A DNA stretch of 64,000 nt from Streptomyces sp. NBC_01288 (GTDB lineage Bacteria > Actinomycetota > Actinomycetes > Streptomycetales > Streptomycetaceae), in contig NZ_CP108427.1 of NCBI RefSeq assembly GCF_035982055.1, forward strand, positions 1,736,001-1,800,000. Direction: 5' to 3'. Shown here in pieces: positions 17,137 to 25,924 of the stretch (position 1 is the first letter of the stretch; each line of letters begins with the position of its first letter). A model generated the notes under the pieces. The model did not search any database, was not told where the DNA came from, and saw only the letters and a program-made list of their open reading frames with translations. The translations under genes were made by a program, and so were the position numbers.

Positions 17137-18018
17137 TCACGGCAGATTCAACCGGTCCAACACCAGCCGCGCGGTCTCCGTCGGCGTGCTTCCGACCTTC
17201 ACTCCTACGGCCTCCAGCGCCTCCTTCTTCGCCGCCGCCGTACCGGAGGAGCCCGACACGATGGCGCCCGCGTGGCCCATGGTCTTGCCCTCGGGTGCGG
17301 TGAAGCCGGCGATGTAGCCGACGACCGGCTTGGTGACGTGGTCGCGGATGTACGCGGCCGCTCGCTCCTCCGCGTCGCCGCCGATCTCCCCGATGAGGAC
17401 GACGAGTTCGGTGTCGGGGTCGTCCTGAAATGCGGCGAGGCAGTCGATGTGGGTCGTGCCGACGACAGGGTCGCCGCCGATGCCGACGCAGGTCGAGAAG
17501 CCGATGTCCCGTAGCTCGTACATGAGTTGATAGGTGAGCGTGCCCGACTTGGACACCAGGCCGATGCGGCCCGGCTTGGTGATGTCGGCGGGGATGATGC
17601 CCGCGTTGGCCTGGCCGGGGGTGATCAGGCCGGGGCAGTTGGGGCCGATGATCCGGGTCCCCTTCGACGTGGCGTATGACGTGAAGGCGACGGAGTCGTG
17701 GACGGGGATGCCCTCGGTGATGACGACGGCGAGGCCGATGCCCGCGTCGGCGGCCTCGATCACGGCCGCCTTCGCGAAGGCCGGCGGCACGAACACGACG
17801 CTGACATCGGCTCCCGTCGACCGCATACCGTCGGCGACCGACCCGAAGACCGGGACGGCACGGTCGTCGAAGTCGACGGTACGGCCGGCCTTGCGCGGGT
17901 TGACGCCGCCGACGATGTTCGTGCCTGCCGCGAGCATCCGGCGGGTGTGCTTCATGCCCTCGCCGCCGGTCATGCCCTGGACGAGGATCTTGCTCTCCCT
18001 GGTGAGGTAGATCGCCAT
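17137..18018 (-). CDS. sucD: Succinyl-CoA ligase alpha-subunit homologue
   Basis: This 293-residue protein has the CoA-binding Rossmann domain ([27 protein letters not shown]). [13 protein letters not shown] and [16 protein letters not shown] follow, and the active-site histidine loop [14 protein letters not shown] places the phosphorylated His at 249. With SucC it forms an ADP- or GDP-forming CoA ligase. Only 11 bases separate it from the upstream sucC stop, and AAGGAG precedes the ATG. It stands divergent to the oxalate genes, so a dedicated role with another dicarboxylate (oxalate, malate) rather than the TCA cycle is possible. That is inference. Confidence 0.9.
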   Translation of the reverse strand: MAIYLTRESKILVQGMTGGEGMKHTRRMLAAGTNIVGGVNPRKAGRTVDFDDRAVPVFGSVADGMRSTGADVSVVFVPPAFAKAAVIEAADAGIGLAVVITEGIPVHDSVAFTSYATSKGTRIIGPNCPGLITPGQANAGIIPADITKPGRIGLVSKSGTLTYQLMYELRDIGFSTCVGIGGDPVVGTTHIDCLAAFQDDPDTELVVLIGEIGGDAEERAAAYIRDHVTKPVVGYIAGFTAPEGKTMGHAGAIVSGSSGTAAAKKEALEAVGVKVGSTPTETARLVLDRLNLP

Positions 18019-18029
18019 GTCCCGGCTCC

Positions 18030-19160
18030 TTAGCGTGCGTTGGCGAGGTCGGCGGCGCGGCGGGCGGCGCCGTCCATGGTGGTGGCCTGCTGGACCAGCG
18101 GATGCGCGTGCCCGTCGAGGATGGCCCGGCCCCGAGCCGCGTTGTTGCCGTCGAGCCGGACGACCAGCGGCTTGGTCAACTGCACCGATTCCAGGGCCCG
18201 TACGATGCCGTCGGCCACCGCGTCGCAGGCGGTGATCCCGCCGAAGACGTTGACGAACACGGACTTCACGGCCGGGTCGGAGAGGATCACGGACAGCCCG
18301 TCGGCCATGATCTGGGCCGATGCCCCGCCGCCGATGTCGAGGAAGTTGGCGGGACGGGCGCCGCAGCCTGCGACGACGTCGAGCGTCGACATGACCAGGC
18401 CCGCACCGTTGCCGATGATCCCGACCTCGCCGTCGAGCTTGACGTAGTTGAGCCCCTTCGCGGCGGCCGCCACCTCCAGCGGATCGTCGTGCGCCGCCCC
18501 CTCGGCACCCCAACGCGCCTGCCGGAAGCGGGCGTTGTCGTCGAGGGTGACCTTGCCGTCGAGGGCGAGGATCTGCCCCTGCTTCGTCCGCACGAGCGGG
18601 TTCACCTCGACGAGAACGGCGTCCTCACGGACCAGCACCTCCCACAGCCGTACGAGGACGTCGACGGTCTGCGGCGGCAGGCCGGCCGCCTCGGCGATCT
18701 CGCCCGCCTTGGCCGAGGTGACGCCCTCGGCGGGGTCGATGTGCATGCGGGCGACCGCCTCCGGTCGACTGGCGGCGATCTCCTCGATCTCCATACCGCC
18801 CTCGGCGGACGCGATCGCGAGGAAACGGCCCGCCGCTCGGTCGAGGACGTACGAGACGTAGAACTCGCTCTCGATGTCGACCGGTTGGGCCAGCATCACC
18901 TTGCCGACCGTGTGGCCCTTGATGTCCATGCCGAGGATCTGCCGTGCGGTCAGTTCGGCGGCGGCAGGGTCGGCGGCGAACTTCACTCCTCCCGCCTTAC
19001 CTCGCCCGCCGGTCTTGACCTGCGCCTTCACCACCACACGTCCGCCCAGCCTGCGGGCGATCTCCCGTGCCTCCTTGGACGAGGCGGTGACCTCGGCCCG
19101 GGGCACCAAGATGCCGTGTTCCTCGAAGAGTTCCCTCGCCTGGTGCTCGTACAGATCCAT
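18030..19160 (-). CDS. sucC: Succinyl-CoA ligase beta-subunit homologue
   Basis: This 376-residue protein has the ATP-grasp beginning [38 protein letters not shown] follows, and [31 protein letters not shown] supplies the Mg-binding Glu/Asp. The C-terminal domain holds [25 protein letters not shown] and [12 protein letters not shown]. Its length matches the family. GAGGAG precedes the ATG. It is the first gene of a sucC-sucD operon, divergent from the oxalyl-CoA decarboxylase candidate. The shared promoter holds a perfect 8-8-8 inverted repeat (19264-19287). Confidence 0.92.
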   Translation of the reverse strand: MDLYEHQARELFEEHGILVPRAEVTASSKEAREIARRLGGRVVVKAQVKTGGRGKAGGVKFAADPAAAELTARQILGMDIKGHTVGKVMLAQPVDIESEFYVSYVLDRAAGRFLAIASAEGGMEIEEIAASRPEAVARMHIDPAEGVTSAKAGEIAEAAGLPPQTVDVLVRLWEVLVREDAVLVEVNPLVRTKQGQILALDGKVTLDDNARFRQARWGAEGAAHDDPLEVAAAAKGLNYVKLDGEVGIIGNGAGLVMSTLDVVAGCGARPANFLDIGGGASAQIMADGLSVILSDPAVKSVFVNVFGGITACDAVADGIVRALESVQLTKPLVVRLDGNNAARGRAILDGHAHPLVQQATTMDGAARRAADLANAR

Positions 19161-19263
19161 CCGAGCTCCTCACTGCTGTGTCTGTCCGGGGAGCGACCCC
19201 GTCCCCCCGAAAAGTGCCGCACGCCCCCTGGACACCACCCACCGGATGCGGGATAACAAGTTT

Positions 19264-19287
19264 CATACAGTATTCGTCGACTGTATG
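19264..19287. promoter_or_regulatory. Inverted-repeat operator between sucC and the ThDP-enzyme gene
   Basis: CATACAGT-ATTCGTCG-ACTGTATG is a perfect 8-8-8 inverted repeat. The word CGTCGACTGTATGCAATG (19275-19292) recurs with 16 of 18 matches at 30870-30887, before the third OFA permease. It is the best candidate operator for the FCD-type GntR regulator encoded at 27428-28105. Confidence 0.65.
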
Positions 19288-19338
19288 CAATGTACCGCGA
19301 GAGCGTTCCAACCCCCTACGAAGGGACAGGACTTCGCC

Positions 19339-21021
19339 ATGCCCGACGACACCCAGGACGTGATTTCCGGTGGTCATCTCGTCGCCAAAGCCCTGAAGGC
19401 CGAGGGGGTCGACCGCATCTACACCCTGTGCGGCGGCCACATCATCGACATCTACGACGGCTGCGTCGACGAGGGCATAGAAGTCGTCGACGTACGCCAC
19501 GAACAGGTGGCAGCCCACGCGGCGGACGGCTACGCACGCATCACCGGCAGGCCGGGGTGCGCGGTGGTCACCGCGGGTCCCGGTACGACCGACGCCGTGA
19601 CCGGTGTCGCCAACGCCTTCCGCGCCGAGTCCCCGATGCTGCTCATCGGCGGTCAAGGGGCCCTGACCCAGCACAAGATGGGGTCCCTACAGGACCTGCC
19701 GCACGTCGACATGATGACGCCGATCACCAAGTTCGCGGCAACGGTGCCGGACACGGCGCGCGCCGCCGACATGGTGTCGATGGCGTTCCGCGAGTGCTAC
19801 CACGGCGCGCCCGGCCCCTCCTTCCTGGAGATCCCGCGCGACGTCCTCGACGCGAAGGTGCCGGTGGGCAAGGCGCGGGTGCCGAAGCCCGGCGCCTACC
19901 GCGCCTCGACCCGCTCGGCCGGCGACCCCGAGGCGATCGAGAAGCTCGCCGACCTGCTGGTCCACGCCGAGAAGCCGGCGATCCTGTTGGGCAGCCAGGT
20001 GTGGACAACTCGCGGCACCGAGGCGGCCATTGACCTCGTCCGCACGCTCAACATCCCCGCGTACATGAACGGCGCGGGGCGCGGCACCCTCCCGCCCGGC
20101 GACCCGCACCACTTCCAACTGTCGCGCCGGTACGCCTTCTCCAACGCCGACGTCATCGTCATCGTCGGCACGCCCTTCGACTTCCGCATGGGCTACGGCA
20201 AGCGCCTCTCCCCCGACGCGACCGTCGTGCAGATCGACCTCGACTACCGCACCGTCGGCAAGAACCGGGACATCGACCTCGGCATCGTCGGCGACGCGGG
20301 GCTCGTGCTGAAGTCGGTCACCGAGGCCGCCTCCGGTCGCATCAACGGCGGTGCGTCCCGGCGCAAGGAGTGGCTCGACGAGCTGCGCGCCGCCGAACAG
20401 GCCGCGATCGAGAAGCGGTTGCCGAGTCTCAAGTCGGACGCCTCACCGATCCACCCGTACCGCCTGGTCAGCGAGATCAACGACTTCCTCACCGAGGACT
20501 CCATCTACATCGGCGACGGCGGCGACATCGTCACCTTCTCCGGGCAGGTCGTACAACCCAAGTCGCCCGGCCACTGGATGGATCCGGGCCCGCTCGGCAC
20601 CCTCGGCGTCGGCATCCCCTTCGTGCTGGCCGCCAAGCAGGCGCGACCGGACAAGGAGGTCGTGGCCCTGTTCGGCGACGGCGCGTTCTCTCTCACCGGC
20701 TGGGACTTCGAGACCCTCGTGCGCTACGACCTCCCGTTCGTCGGCATCGTCGGCAACAACTCCTCTATGAACCAGATCCGTTACGGCCAGGCCGCCAAGT
20801 ACGGCCTGGAGCGCGAGCGGGTCGGCAACACCCTCGGGGACGTCCACTACGACAAGTTCGCCCAGATGCTGGGCGGTTACGGCGAGGAGGTCCGCGACCC
20901 CGCCGACATCGGCCCCGCGTTGCAACGCGCCCGTGAGTCGGGCAAGCCGTCGCTGATCAACGTCTGGGTCGACCCGGACGCGTACGCCCCCGGAACCATG
21001 AACCAGACGATGTACAAGTGA
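19339..21021 (+). CDS. Thiamine-diphosphate enzyme, probable oxalyl-CoA decarboxylase
   Basis: This 560-residue member of the acetolactate-synthase/oxalyl-CoA-decarboxylase superfamily has all three domains. The N-terminal PYR domain carries catalytic Glu55 in VRHEQVAAHAADGYAR. A central domain of about residues 190-340 follows. The PP domain carries the ThDP motif G446-D447-G448 (GDGAFSLTGWDFE) to N473-N474. The active-site region (GNNSSMNQIRYGQ) differs from what I remember of canonical Oxc (EGDSAFGFSG and MNNGGIY), so the assignment rests mainly on the adjacent formyl-CoA transferase. GGGACAGGA precedes the ATG. An acetolactate synthase or 2-hydroxyacyl-CoA lyase role is the alternative. 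Confidence 0.75.
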   Translation: MPDDTQDVISGGHLVAKALKAEGVDRIYTLCGGHIIDIYDGCVDEGIEVVDVRHEQVAAHAADGYARITGRPGCAVVTAGPGTTDAVTGVANAFRAESPMLLIGGQGALTQHKMGSLQDLPHVDMMTPITKFAATVPDTARAADMVSMAFRECYHGAPGPSFLEIPRDVLDAKVPVGKARVPKPGAYRASTRSAGDPEAIEKLADLLVHAEKPAILLGSQVWTTRGTEAAIDLVRTLNIPAYMNGAGRGTLPPGDPHHFQLSRRYAFSNADVIVIVGTPFDFRMGYGKRLSPDATVVQIDLDYRTVGKNRDIDLGIVGDAGLVLKSVTEAASGRINGGASRRKEWLDELRAAEQAAIEKRLPSLKSDASPIHPYRLVSEINDFLTEDSIYIGDGGDIVTFSGQVVQPKSPGHWMDPGPLGTLGVGIPFVLAAKQARPDKEVVALFGDGAFSLTGWDFETLVRYDLPFVGIVGNNSSMNQIRYGQAAKYGLERERVGNTLGDVHYDKFAQMLGGYGEEVRDPADIGPALQRARESGKPSLINVWVDPDAYAPGTMNQTMYK

Positions 21022-21032
21022 GGTGAACGGCC

Positions 21033-22265
21033 ATGACCGCAAGGGCACTTGAGGGCATCCGCGTCCTCGACATGACGCACGTCCAGTCCGGCCCCTCCGC
21101 GACCCAACTCCTCGCCTGGCTCGGCGCCGACGTCGTCAAACTGGAGGCGCCGACCGGTGACATCACGCGCAGGCAGCTGCGCGACCTCCCGGACGTCGAC
21201 TCGCTCTACTTCACGATGCTCAACTGCAACAAGCGGAGCATCACCCTCAACACCAAGACCGAGCGCGGCAAGGAGATCCTCACCGCGCTGATCCTGCGCT
21301 CCGACGTCATGGTCGAGAACTTCGGGCCGGGCGCGGTCGACCGTATGGGGTTCACCTGGGATCGCATACAGGAGATCAATCCCCGCATCGTGTATGCGTC
21401 CATCAAGGGCTTCGGGGACGGGCCGTACACCAACTTCAAGGCGTACGAGGTCGTCGCGCAGGCGATGGGCGGGTCGATGTCGACCACCGGCTTCGAGGGC
21501 GGGCCGCCGCTGGCCACAGGCGCTCAGATCGGTGACTCCGGCACAGGAGTGCATACAGTAGCCGGGATACTGGCGGCACTCTTTCAACGGGAGAGCACCG
21601 GCCGCGGCCAGCGCGTCAACGTGGCCATGCAGCACGCTGTACTCAATCTGTGCCGGGTGAAGCTGCGCGACCAGCAGCGTCTGGCACACGGGCCGCTCGC
21701 CGAGTACCCGAACGACGACTTCGGCGACGAGGTGCCGCGCTCGGGCAACGCGTCCGGCGGCGGGCAGCCCGGCTGGGCGGTCAAGTGCGCGCCGGGCGGC
21801 CCGAACGACTATGTGTACGTCATCGTGCAGCCCGTCGGCTGGAAGCCGCTCACCGAGCTGATCGGCCGGCCCGAGCTGGCCGAGGACCCCGAGTGGGGCA
21901 CGCCCGAGGCCCGGTTGCCGCAGCTCTCCAAGATGTTCCAGCTGATCGAGGAGTGGTCCTCCACCCTGCCCAAGTGGGAGGTGCTGGAGCGGCTCAACGC
22001 CCACAACATCCCGTGCGGGCCGATCCTGTCGACCAGGGAGATCATCGAGGACGAGTCGCTGGTCGCCAACGAGATGGTCGTGACGGTGCCGCACCCCGAG
22101 CGCGGTGAGTTCGTCACCGTGGGCAGTCCGCTGAAGCTCTCCGACTCCCCTGTGGACGTGACCAGTTCACCGCTGCTCGGCGAGCACAACGAAGAGGTCT
22201 ACATCGGCGAACTCGGTCTCGGCGACGACGAGTTGCGCTTCCTCAAGTCGAACGGGGTGATCTGA
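21033..22265 (+). CDS. frc: Formyl-CoA:oxalate CoA-transferase (class III)
   Basis: This 410-residue protein agrees almost block by block with Oxalobacter Frc as I remember it. It begins [20 protein letters not shown], then has [18 protein letters not shown] and [16 protein letters not shown]. The catalytic Asp168 is in [30 protein letters not shown] and the glycine loop [12 protein letters not shown] follow. It moves CoA from formyl-CoA to oxalate, supplying oxalyl-CoA for decarboxylation. It starts 11 bases after the ThDP gene and ends 1 base before the next gene's GTG. The codons around 21551-21572 (CAT ACA GTA, then ATA) are unusually rare and carry a GCATACAGT operator half. Confidence 0.92.
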   Translation: MTARALEGIRVLDMTHVQSGPSATQLLAWLGADVVKLEAPTGDITRRQLRDLPDVDSLYFTMLNCNKRSITLNTKTERGKEILTALILRSDVMVENFGPGAVDRMGFTWDRIQEINPRIVYASIKGFGDGPYTNFKAYEVVAQAMGGSMSTTGFEGGPPLATGAQIGDSGTGVHTVAGILAALFQRESTGRGQRVNVAMQHAVLNLCRVKLRDQQRLAHGPLAEYPNDDFGDEVPRSGNASGGGQPGWAVKCAPGGPNDYVYVIVQPVGWKPLTELIGRPELAEDPEWGTPEARLPQLSKMFQLIEEWSSTLPKWEVLERLNAHNIPCGPILSTREIIEDESLVANEMVVTVPHPERGEFVTVGSPLKLSDSPVDVTSSPLLGEHNEEVYIGELGLGDDELRFLKSNGVI

Positions 22266-22266
22266 C

Positions 22267-24414
22267 GTGATGGCAGAGGACCGGACCCTGAGGGTGCGCG
22301 CACTCCTCGACTCCGTGCGGGCCGAGGGACGGTTCGCGCTGACCGCGCCCGAGGGCAAGGTGATCGCCGACGCGTACGGGATCGCCGTACCGGGTGAGGA
22401 GTTGGCGACGGACGTCGACGAGGCGGTGGCGTTCGCGGCGCGGTTCGGCGGGCCCGTCGTGATGAAGATCGTCTCGCCCGACATCCTGCACAAGACCAAC
22501 GCCGGCGGCGTGATCGTCGGGGTCGAGGGCCCGGCGGACGTACGGGCCGCGTTCCACAAGATCGTCGACAACGCGCGGGCGTACGACGCCGACGCCCGCA
22601 TCGAGGGCGTCCAGGTACAGGAGTTGCTGCCGCAGGGCCAGGAGGTCATCGTCGGCGCGGTGACCGACCCGACGTTCGGGAAGGTGGTCGCGTTCGGGCT
22701 CGGCGGGGTGCTCGTCGAGGTGCTCAAGGACGTGACGTTCCGGCTCGCGCCCGTCACCCCTGACGAGGCGCTGTCCATGCTGGACTCGATCCGCGCGGCG
22801 GAGATCCTGCGCGGGGTGCGCGGCGCACCGGCCGTCGACCGGTGGGCGATCGCCGAGCAGATCCGCCGGGTGTCCCAACTGGTCGCGGACTTCCCGGAGA
22901 TCGCCGAGGTGGACCTCAACCCGGTGATCGCGACACCGGAAGGTGCGGTCGCGGCGGACATCCGCGTCATCCTCGCCGAGTCGCAGCCGGTACCCCGTCG
23001 ACGGTATACACGCGACGAAATCCTGACGACGATGCGCCGGTTGATGGAGCCGAACTCGGTCGCCGTGATCGGTGCCTCGAACGAGCAGGGCAAGATCGGC
23101 AATTCGGTGATGCGCAACCTCGTCGACGGCGGCTTCGCCGGGGAGATCCATCCGGTGAACCCCAAGGCCGATGACATTCTGGGCCGCAAGGCGTACAAGA
23201 GTGTCACGGACGTTCCCGGTGAGGTGGATGTGGCCGTCTTCGCCATTCCCGCCAAGTTCGTGGCAGCGGCACTGGAGGAGGTGGGACGCAAGAACATCCC
23301 CAACGCCGTCCTCATCCCCTCCGGGTTCGCCGAGACCGGTGAGGTCCAACTCCAGGAAGAGATAGTCGAGATCGCCGAGCGTTACGGCGTCCGTCTCCTC
23401 GGGCCGAACATCTACGGCTACTACTCGACCTGGCACGACCTGTGCGCCACGTTCTGCACGCCGTACGACGTGAAGGGCGGGGTGGCGCTGACCTCGCAGT
23501 CCGGTGGCATCGGGATGGCCATCCTCGGGTTCGCGCGGACCACGAAGATGGGGGTGTCGGCGATCGTCGGGCTCGGCAACAAGTCGGACCTGGACGAGGA
23601 CGACCTGCTGACGTGGTTCGGCGAGGATCCGCACACCGAGTGCATCGCGATGCACCTGGAGGACCTCAAGGACGGCCGCGCGTTCGTCGAGGCGGCCCGA
23701 AAGACCGTGCCCCGTAAGCCGGTTGTGGTCCTCAAAGCAGGTCGTACGGCGGCGGGTGCGAAGGCCGCCGGGTCGCACACGGGCGCGCTCGCGGGCGACG
23801 ACGCGGTGTACGAGGACATCCTCAAGCAGGCCGGGGTCATCCGCGCCCCCGGGCTCAACGACATGTTGGAGTACGCGCGCGGCCTCCCTGTGCTGCCAAC
23901 CCCCAAGGGAGACAACGTCGTTATCATCACGGGCGCCGGCGGCAGTGGCGTGCTGCTCTCCGACGCGGTGACCGACAACGGCCTTTCCCTGATGGAGATT
24001 CCGGCCGATCTGGACGCGTCCTTCCGGGAGTTCATCCCGCCCTTCGGGGCCGCGGGCAACCCGGTCGACATCACCGGGGGCGAGCCGCCGTCGACGTACG
24101 AGGCGACGATCCGGCTGGGTCTGGAGGACCCGCGCATCCACGCTCTGGTCCTCGGCTACTGGCACACCATCGTCACTCCCCCGATGGTCTTCGCGGAGCT
24201 GACCGCGCGCGTGGTCGCCGAGTTCAAGGAACGCGGCATCGAGAAGCCGGTGGTGGCGTCGCTCGCGGGTGACGTCGAGGTCGAGGAGGCCTGCCAGTAC
24301 CTGTACGAGCACGGGGTGGTGGCGTACCCGTACACGACGGAGAAGCCCGTGGCCGTGCTGGGCGCGAAGTACCGATGGGCGCGTGCGGCAGGCCTGTTGG
24401 GCGGTGGTTCATGA
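22267..24414 (+). CDS. NDP-forming acyl-CoA ligase, ATP-grasp-first fusion
   Basis: This 715-residue protein has the beta-like ATP-grasp domain first (about 1-235, MKIVSPDILHKTNAGGVIVG; AEVDLNPVIATPEG). Next comes the CoA-binding Rossmann domain (about 260-355, VAVIGASNEQGKIGNSVMRN), then the ligase domain with the phospho-His in AGSHTGALAGDD (His504). This order is the reverse of classical acetate-CoA ligase (ADP). It could form or use acetyl-, oxalyl- or formyl-CoA at the cost of ATP. The GTG at 22267 is 7 bases after GGGGTG; ATG 22270 is an alternative. It is coupled to frc with almost no gap. Confidence 0.88.
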   Translation: MMAEDRTLRVRALLDSVRAEGRFALTAPEGKVIADAYGIAVPGEELATDVDEAVAFAARFGGPVVMKIVSPDILHKTNAGGVIVGVEGPADVRAAFHKIVDNARAYDADARIEGVQVQELLPQGQEVIVGAVTDPTFGKVVAFGLGGVLVEVLKDVTFRLAPVTPDEALSMLDSIRAAEILRGVRGAPAVDRWAIAEQIRRVSQLVADFPEIAEVDLNPVIATPEGAVAADIRVILAESQPVPRRRYTRDEILTTMRRLMEPNSVAVIGASNEQGKIGNSVMRNLVDGGFAGEIHPVNPKADDILGRKAYKSVTDVPGEVDVAVFAIPAKFVAAALEEVGRKNIPNAVLIPSGFAETGEVQLQEEIVEIAERYGVRLLGPNIYGYYSTWHDLCATFCTPYDVKGGVALTSQSGGIGMAILGFARTTKMGVSAIVGLGNKSDLDEDDLLTWFGEDPHTECIAMHLEDLKDGRAFVEAARKTVPRKPVVVLKAGRTAAGAKAAGSHTGALAGDDAVYEDILKQAGVIRAPGLNDMLEYARGLPVLPTPKGDNVVIITGAGGSGVLLSDAVTDNGLSLMEIPADLDASFREFIPPFGAAGNPVDITGGEPPSTYEATIRLGLEDPRIHALVLGYWHTIVTPPMVFAELTARVVAEFKERGIEKPVVASLAGDVEVEEACQYLYEHGVVAYPYTTEKPVAVLGAKYRWARAAGLLGGGS

Positions 24415-24426
24415 CGTAGGTGATCA

Positions 24427-24460
24427 CGGGGTCGGCCGACAGTGCGGTCGGTCGGCCCCG
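24427..24460 (+). terminator. Intercistronic hairpin before the first OFA permease gene
   Basis: A 14-bp stem (24427-24440 with 24447-24460) including two G-T pairs encloses the loop AGTGCG. It could be a partial terminator or mRNA stabiliser splitting the metabolic genes from the transporter genes. Confidence 0.45.
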
Positions 24461-24534
24461 GGGACCCGTGCGCACGCGAAAGGCATTGGACAGGGGGCGC
24501 TGGCCAGAACTTTCGACGCAAGGGGCACTGAGCG

Positions 24535-25923
24535 ATGGCAACAACGGACTACCCAACGTCCGTCTCCCACAGGGAGGTGACGGACCGTCACGGCCGCGTG
24601 TACCGCATCGGTGAATCCGATGTCGACATCATGGGCCGGGCGCGCAAGTGGATGGTCGTCCTGCCCTGGGTGGGCATGATGGGCATCAGTTCCGCCGAGT
24701 ACGCGTTCACGTCGGCGGAGGACACGCTCCACGACGCGCATCTGTGGAGCAGTGGACACATCTTCTGGCTGATGGGCGTCTGGGTGTTCTTCCAGGCGGC
24801 CGTGGCCTTCCCGGCCGGGCAGTTGCGCGAGAGCGGCAGACTCCCGGCGCGTACAGCCATGTTGATCGGTGCGCTCGGCACGCTGCTGGGCTATCTGGCA
24901 CTCGCCTTCGCGCCGAACGTGCTCGTCGCCTACTTCGGCTTCGGCATGTGCAGCGGTATCGGCGCCGGTCTTGTGTATGCGACCTGCGTGAACATGGTCG
25001 GCAAGTGGTATCCGGAGCGCAAGGGCGGCAAGACGGGCTTCGTCAACGGCGGATTCGCCTACGGGTCCGTGCCGTTCGTGTTCCTCTTCACCTCCGTGCT
25101 CGACCTCGGCAACTACAGGGTGCTGCTGAGTCTGGTCGGCGTAGGGCTGTGTCTGGTGGTGGCGTCGGCGGGCTGGTTCTTCCGTGATCCGCCGAAGAAC
25201 TGGTGGCCCGCGCACGTCGATCCGCTCACCGCGGCCCAAGACCCCAGGATCCGGCGGGCGTTGGAGAAGAACCCGCCGGCCGTCAAGCAGTACACACCCA
25301 AGGAGGCCGCCCGTACCCCCGTGCTCTGGATGATGTGGTTCTGTCTGCTGTGCACGGCCGGCATCAACATCTTCGGCATCGCCTTCCAGGTGCCGTTCGG
25401 CAAGGACATGGGCTTCGCGGGCGGGATCGTGGCCACGGCGATGTCCCTGAAGGCGATCGTGAACGGCACCGGGCGCGGTGTCATCGGCTGGATCTCCGAC
25501 CGTTTCGGCCGCCGCCACACGCTGATCATCGTGTGTCTCGTGCTCGGTACGGCCCAGTTCGGCGTGCTGGTCTCGGGCCAGATGGGCAGCATGCCGTTCT
25601 TCCTGTTCTGCTCCATGGTCTCGGGTTTCGGCGGCGGGGCGATCTTCCCGCTGTTCGCGGCCATGACCGCCGACTACTTCGGTGAGAACAACAACGCCAG
25701 CAACTACGGGATGGTCTACAGCTCGAAGCTGATCTCGGGGCTCGTCGGCTCCGGTCTGGGCGCGGTCGTCGTGGGTGAGTGGGACTACCACGGCGCGTTC
25801 GTCCTGGCCGGTTCGGTGGGCCTGGCCTCCGCGGTGCTGGCGCTCTTCCTCAAGGCTCCGGGCAGGCCCAACGCCCGGCGCATCGTGCCCAATCCGCACC
25901 CGCTCGGCGAGGAGATGGCGTGA
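24535..25923 (+). CDS. OFA-family MFS permease (oxalate/formate antiporter type), copy 1
   Basis: This 462-residue 12-TM protein has MFS motif-A-like WISDRFGRRHTL between the halves and FGENNNASNYGMVYSSKLISG. The central loop WFFRDPPKNWWPAHVDPL is typical of OFA members. OFA proteins exchange oxalate for formate or carry related monocarboxylates. The N-terminal EVTDRHGRVYRIGE tail is shared with the next gene. AAGGGGCAC precedes the ATG. The stop is one base before the ATG of copy 2. Confidence 0.87.
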   Translation: MATTDYPTSVSHREVTDRHGRVYRIGESDVDIMGRARKWMVVLPWVGMMGISSAEYAFTSAEDTLHDAHLWSSGHIFWLMGVWVFFQAAVAFPAGQLRESGRLPARTAMLIGALGTLLGYLALAFAPNVLVAYFGFGMCSGIGAGLVYATCVNMVGKWYPERKGGKTGFVNGGFAYGSVPFVFLFTSVLDLGNYRVLLSLVGVGLCLVVASAGWFFRDPPKNWWPAHVDPLTAAQDPRIRRALEKNPPAVKQYTPKEAARTPVLWMMWFCLLCTAGINIFGIAFQVPFGKDMGFAGGIVATAMSLKAIVNGTGRGVIGWISDRFGRRHTLIIVCLVLGTAQFGVLVSGQMGSMPFFLFCSMVSGFGGGAIFPLFAAMTADYFGENNNASNYGMVYSSKLISGLVGSGLGAVVVGEWDYHGAFVLAGSVGLASAVLALFLKAPGRPNARRIVPNPHPLGEEMA

Positions 25924-25924
25924 C

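Noticed and set aside
17137..19160. Housekeeping TCA-cycle sucCD
   Set aside because: Not excluded by sequence, but the divergent placement on an oxalate-type promoter makes a dedicated role more likely; enzyme assay or a second sucCD copy in the genome would decide.
19339..21021. Acetolactate synthase large subunit for branched-chain amino acids
   Set aside because: There is no regulatory-subunit gene or ilv genes nearby, and the gene is coupled to frc.
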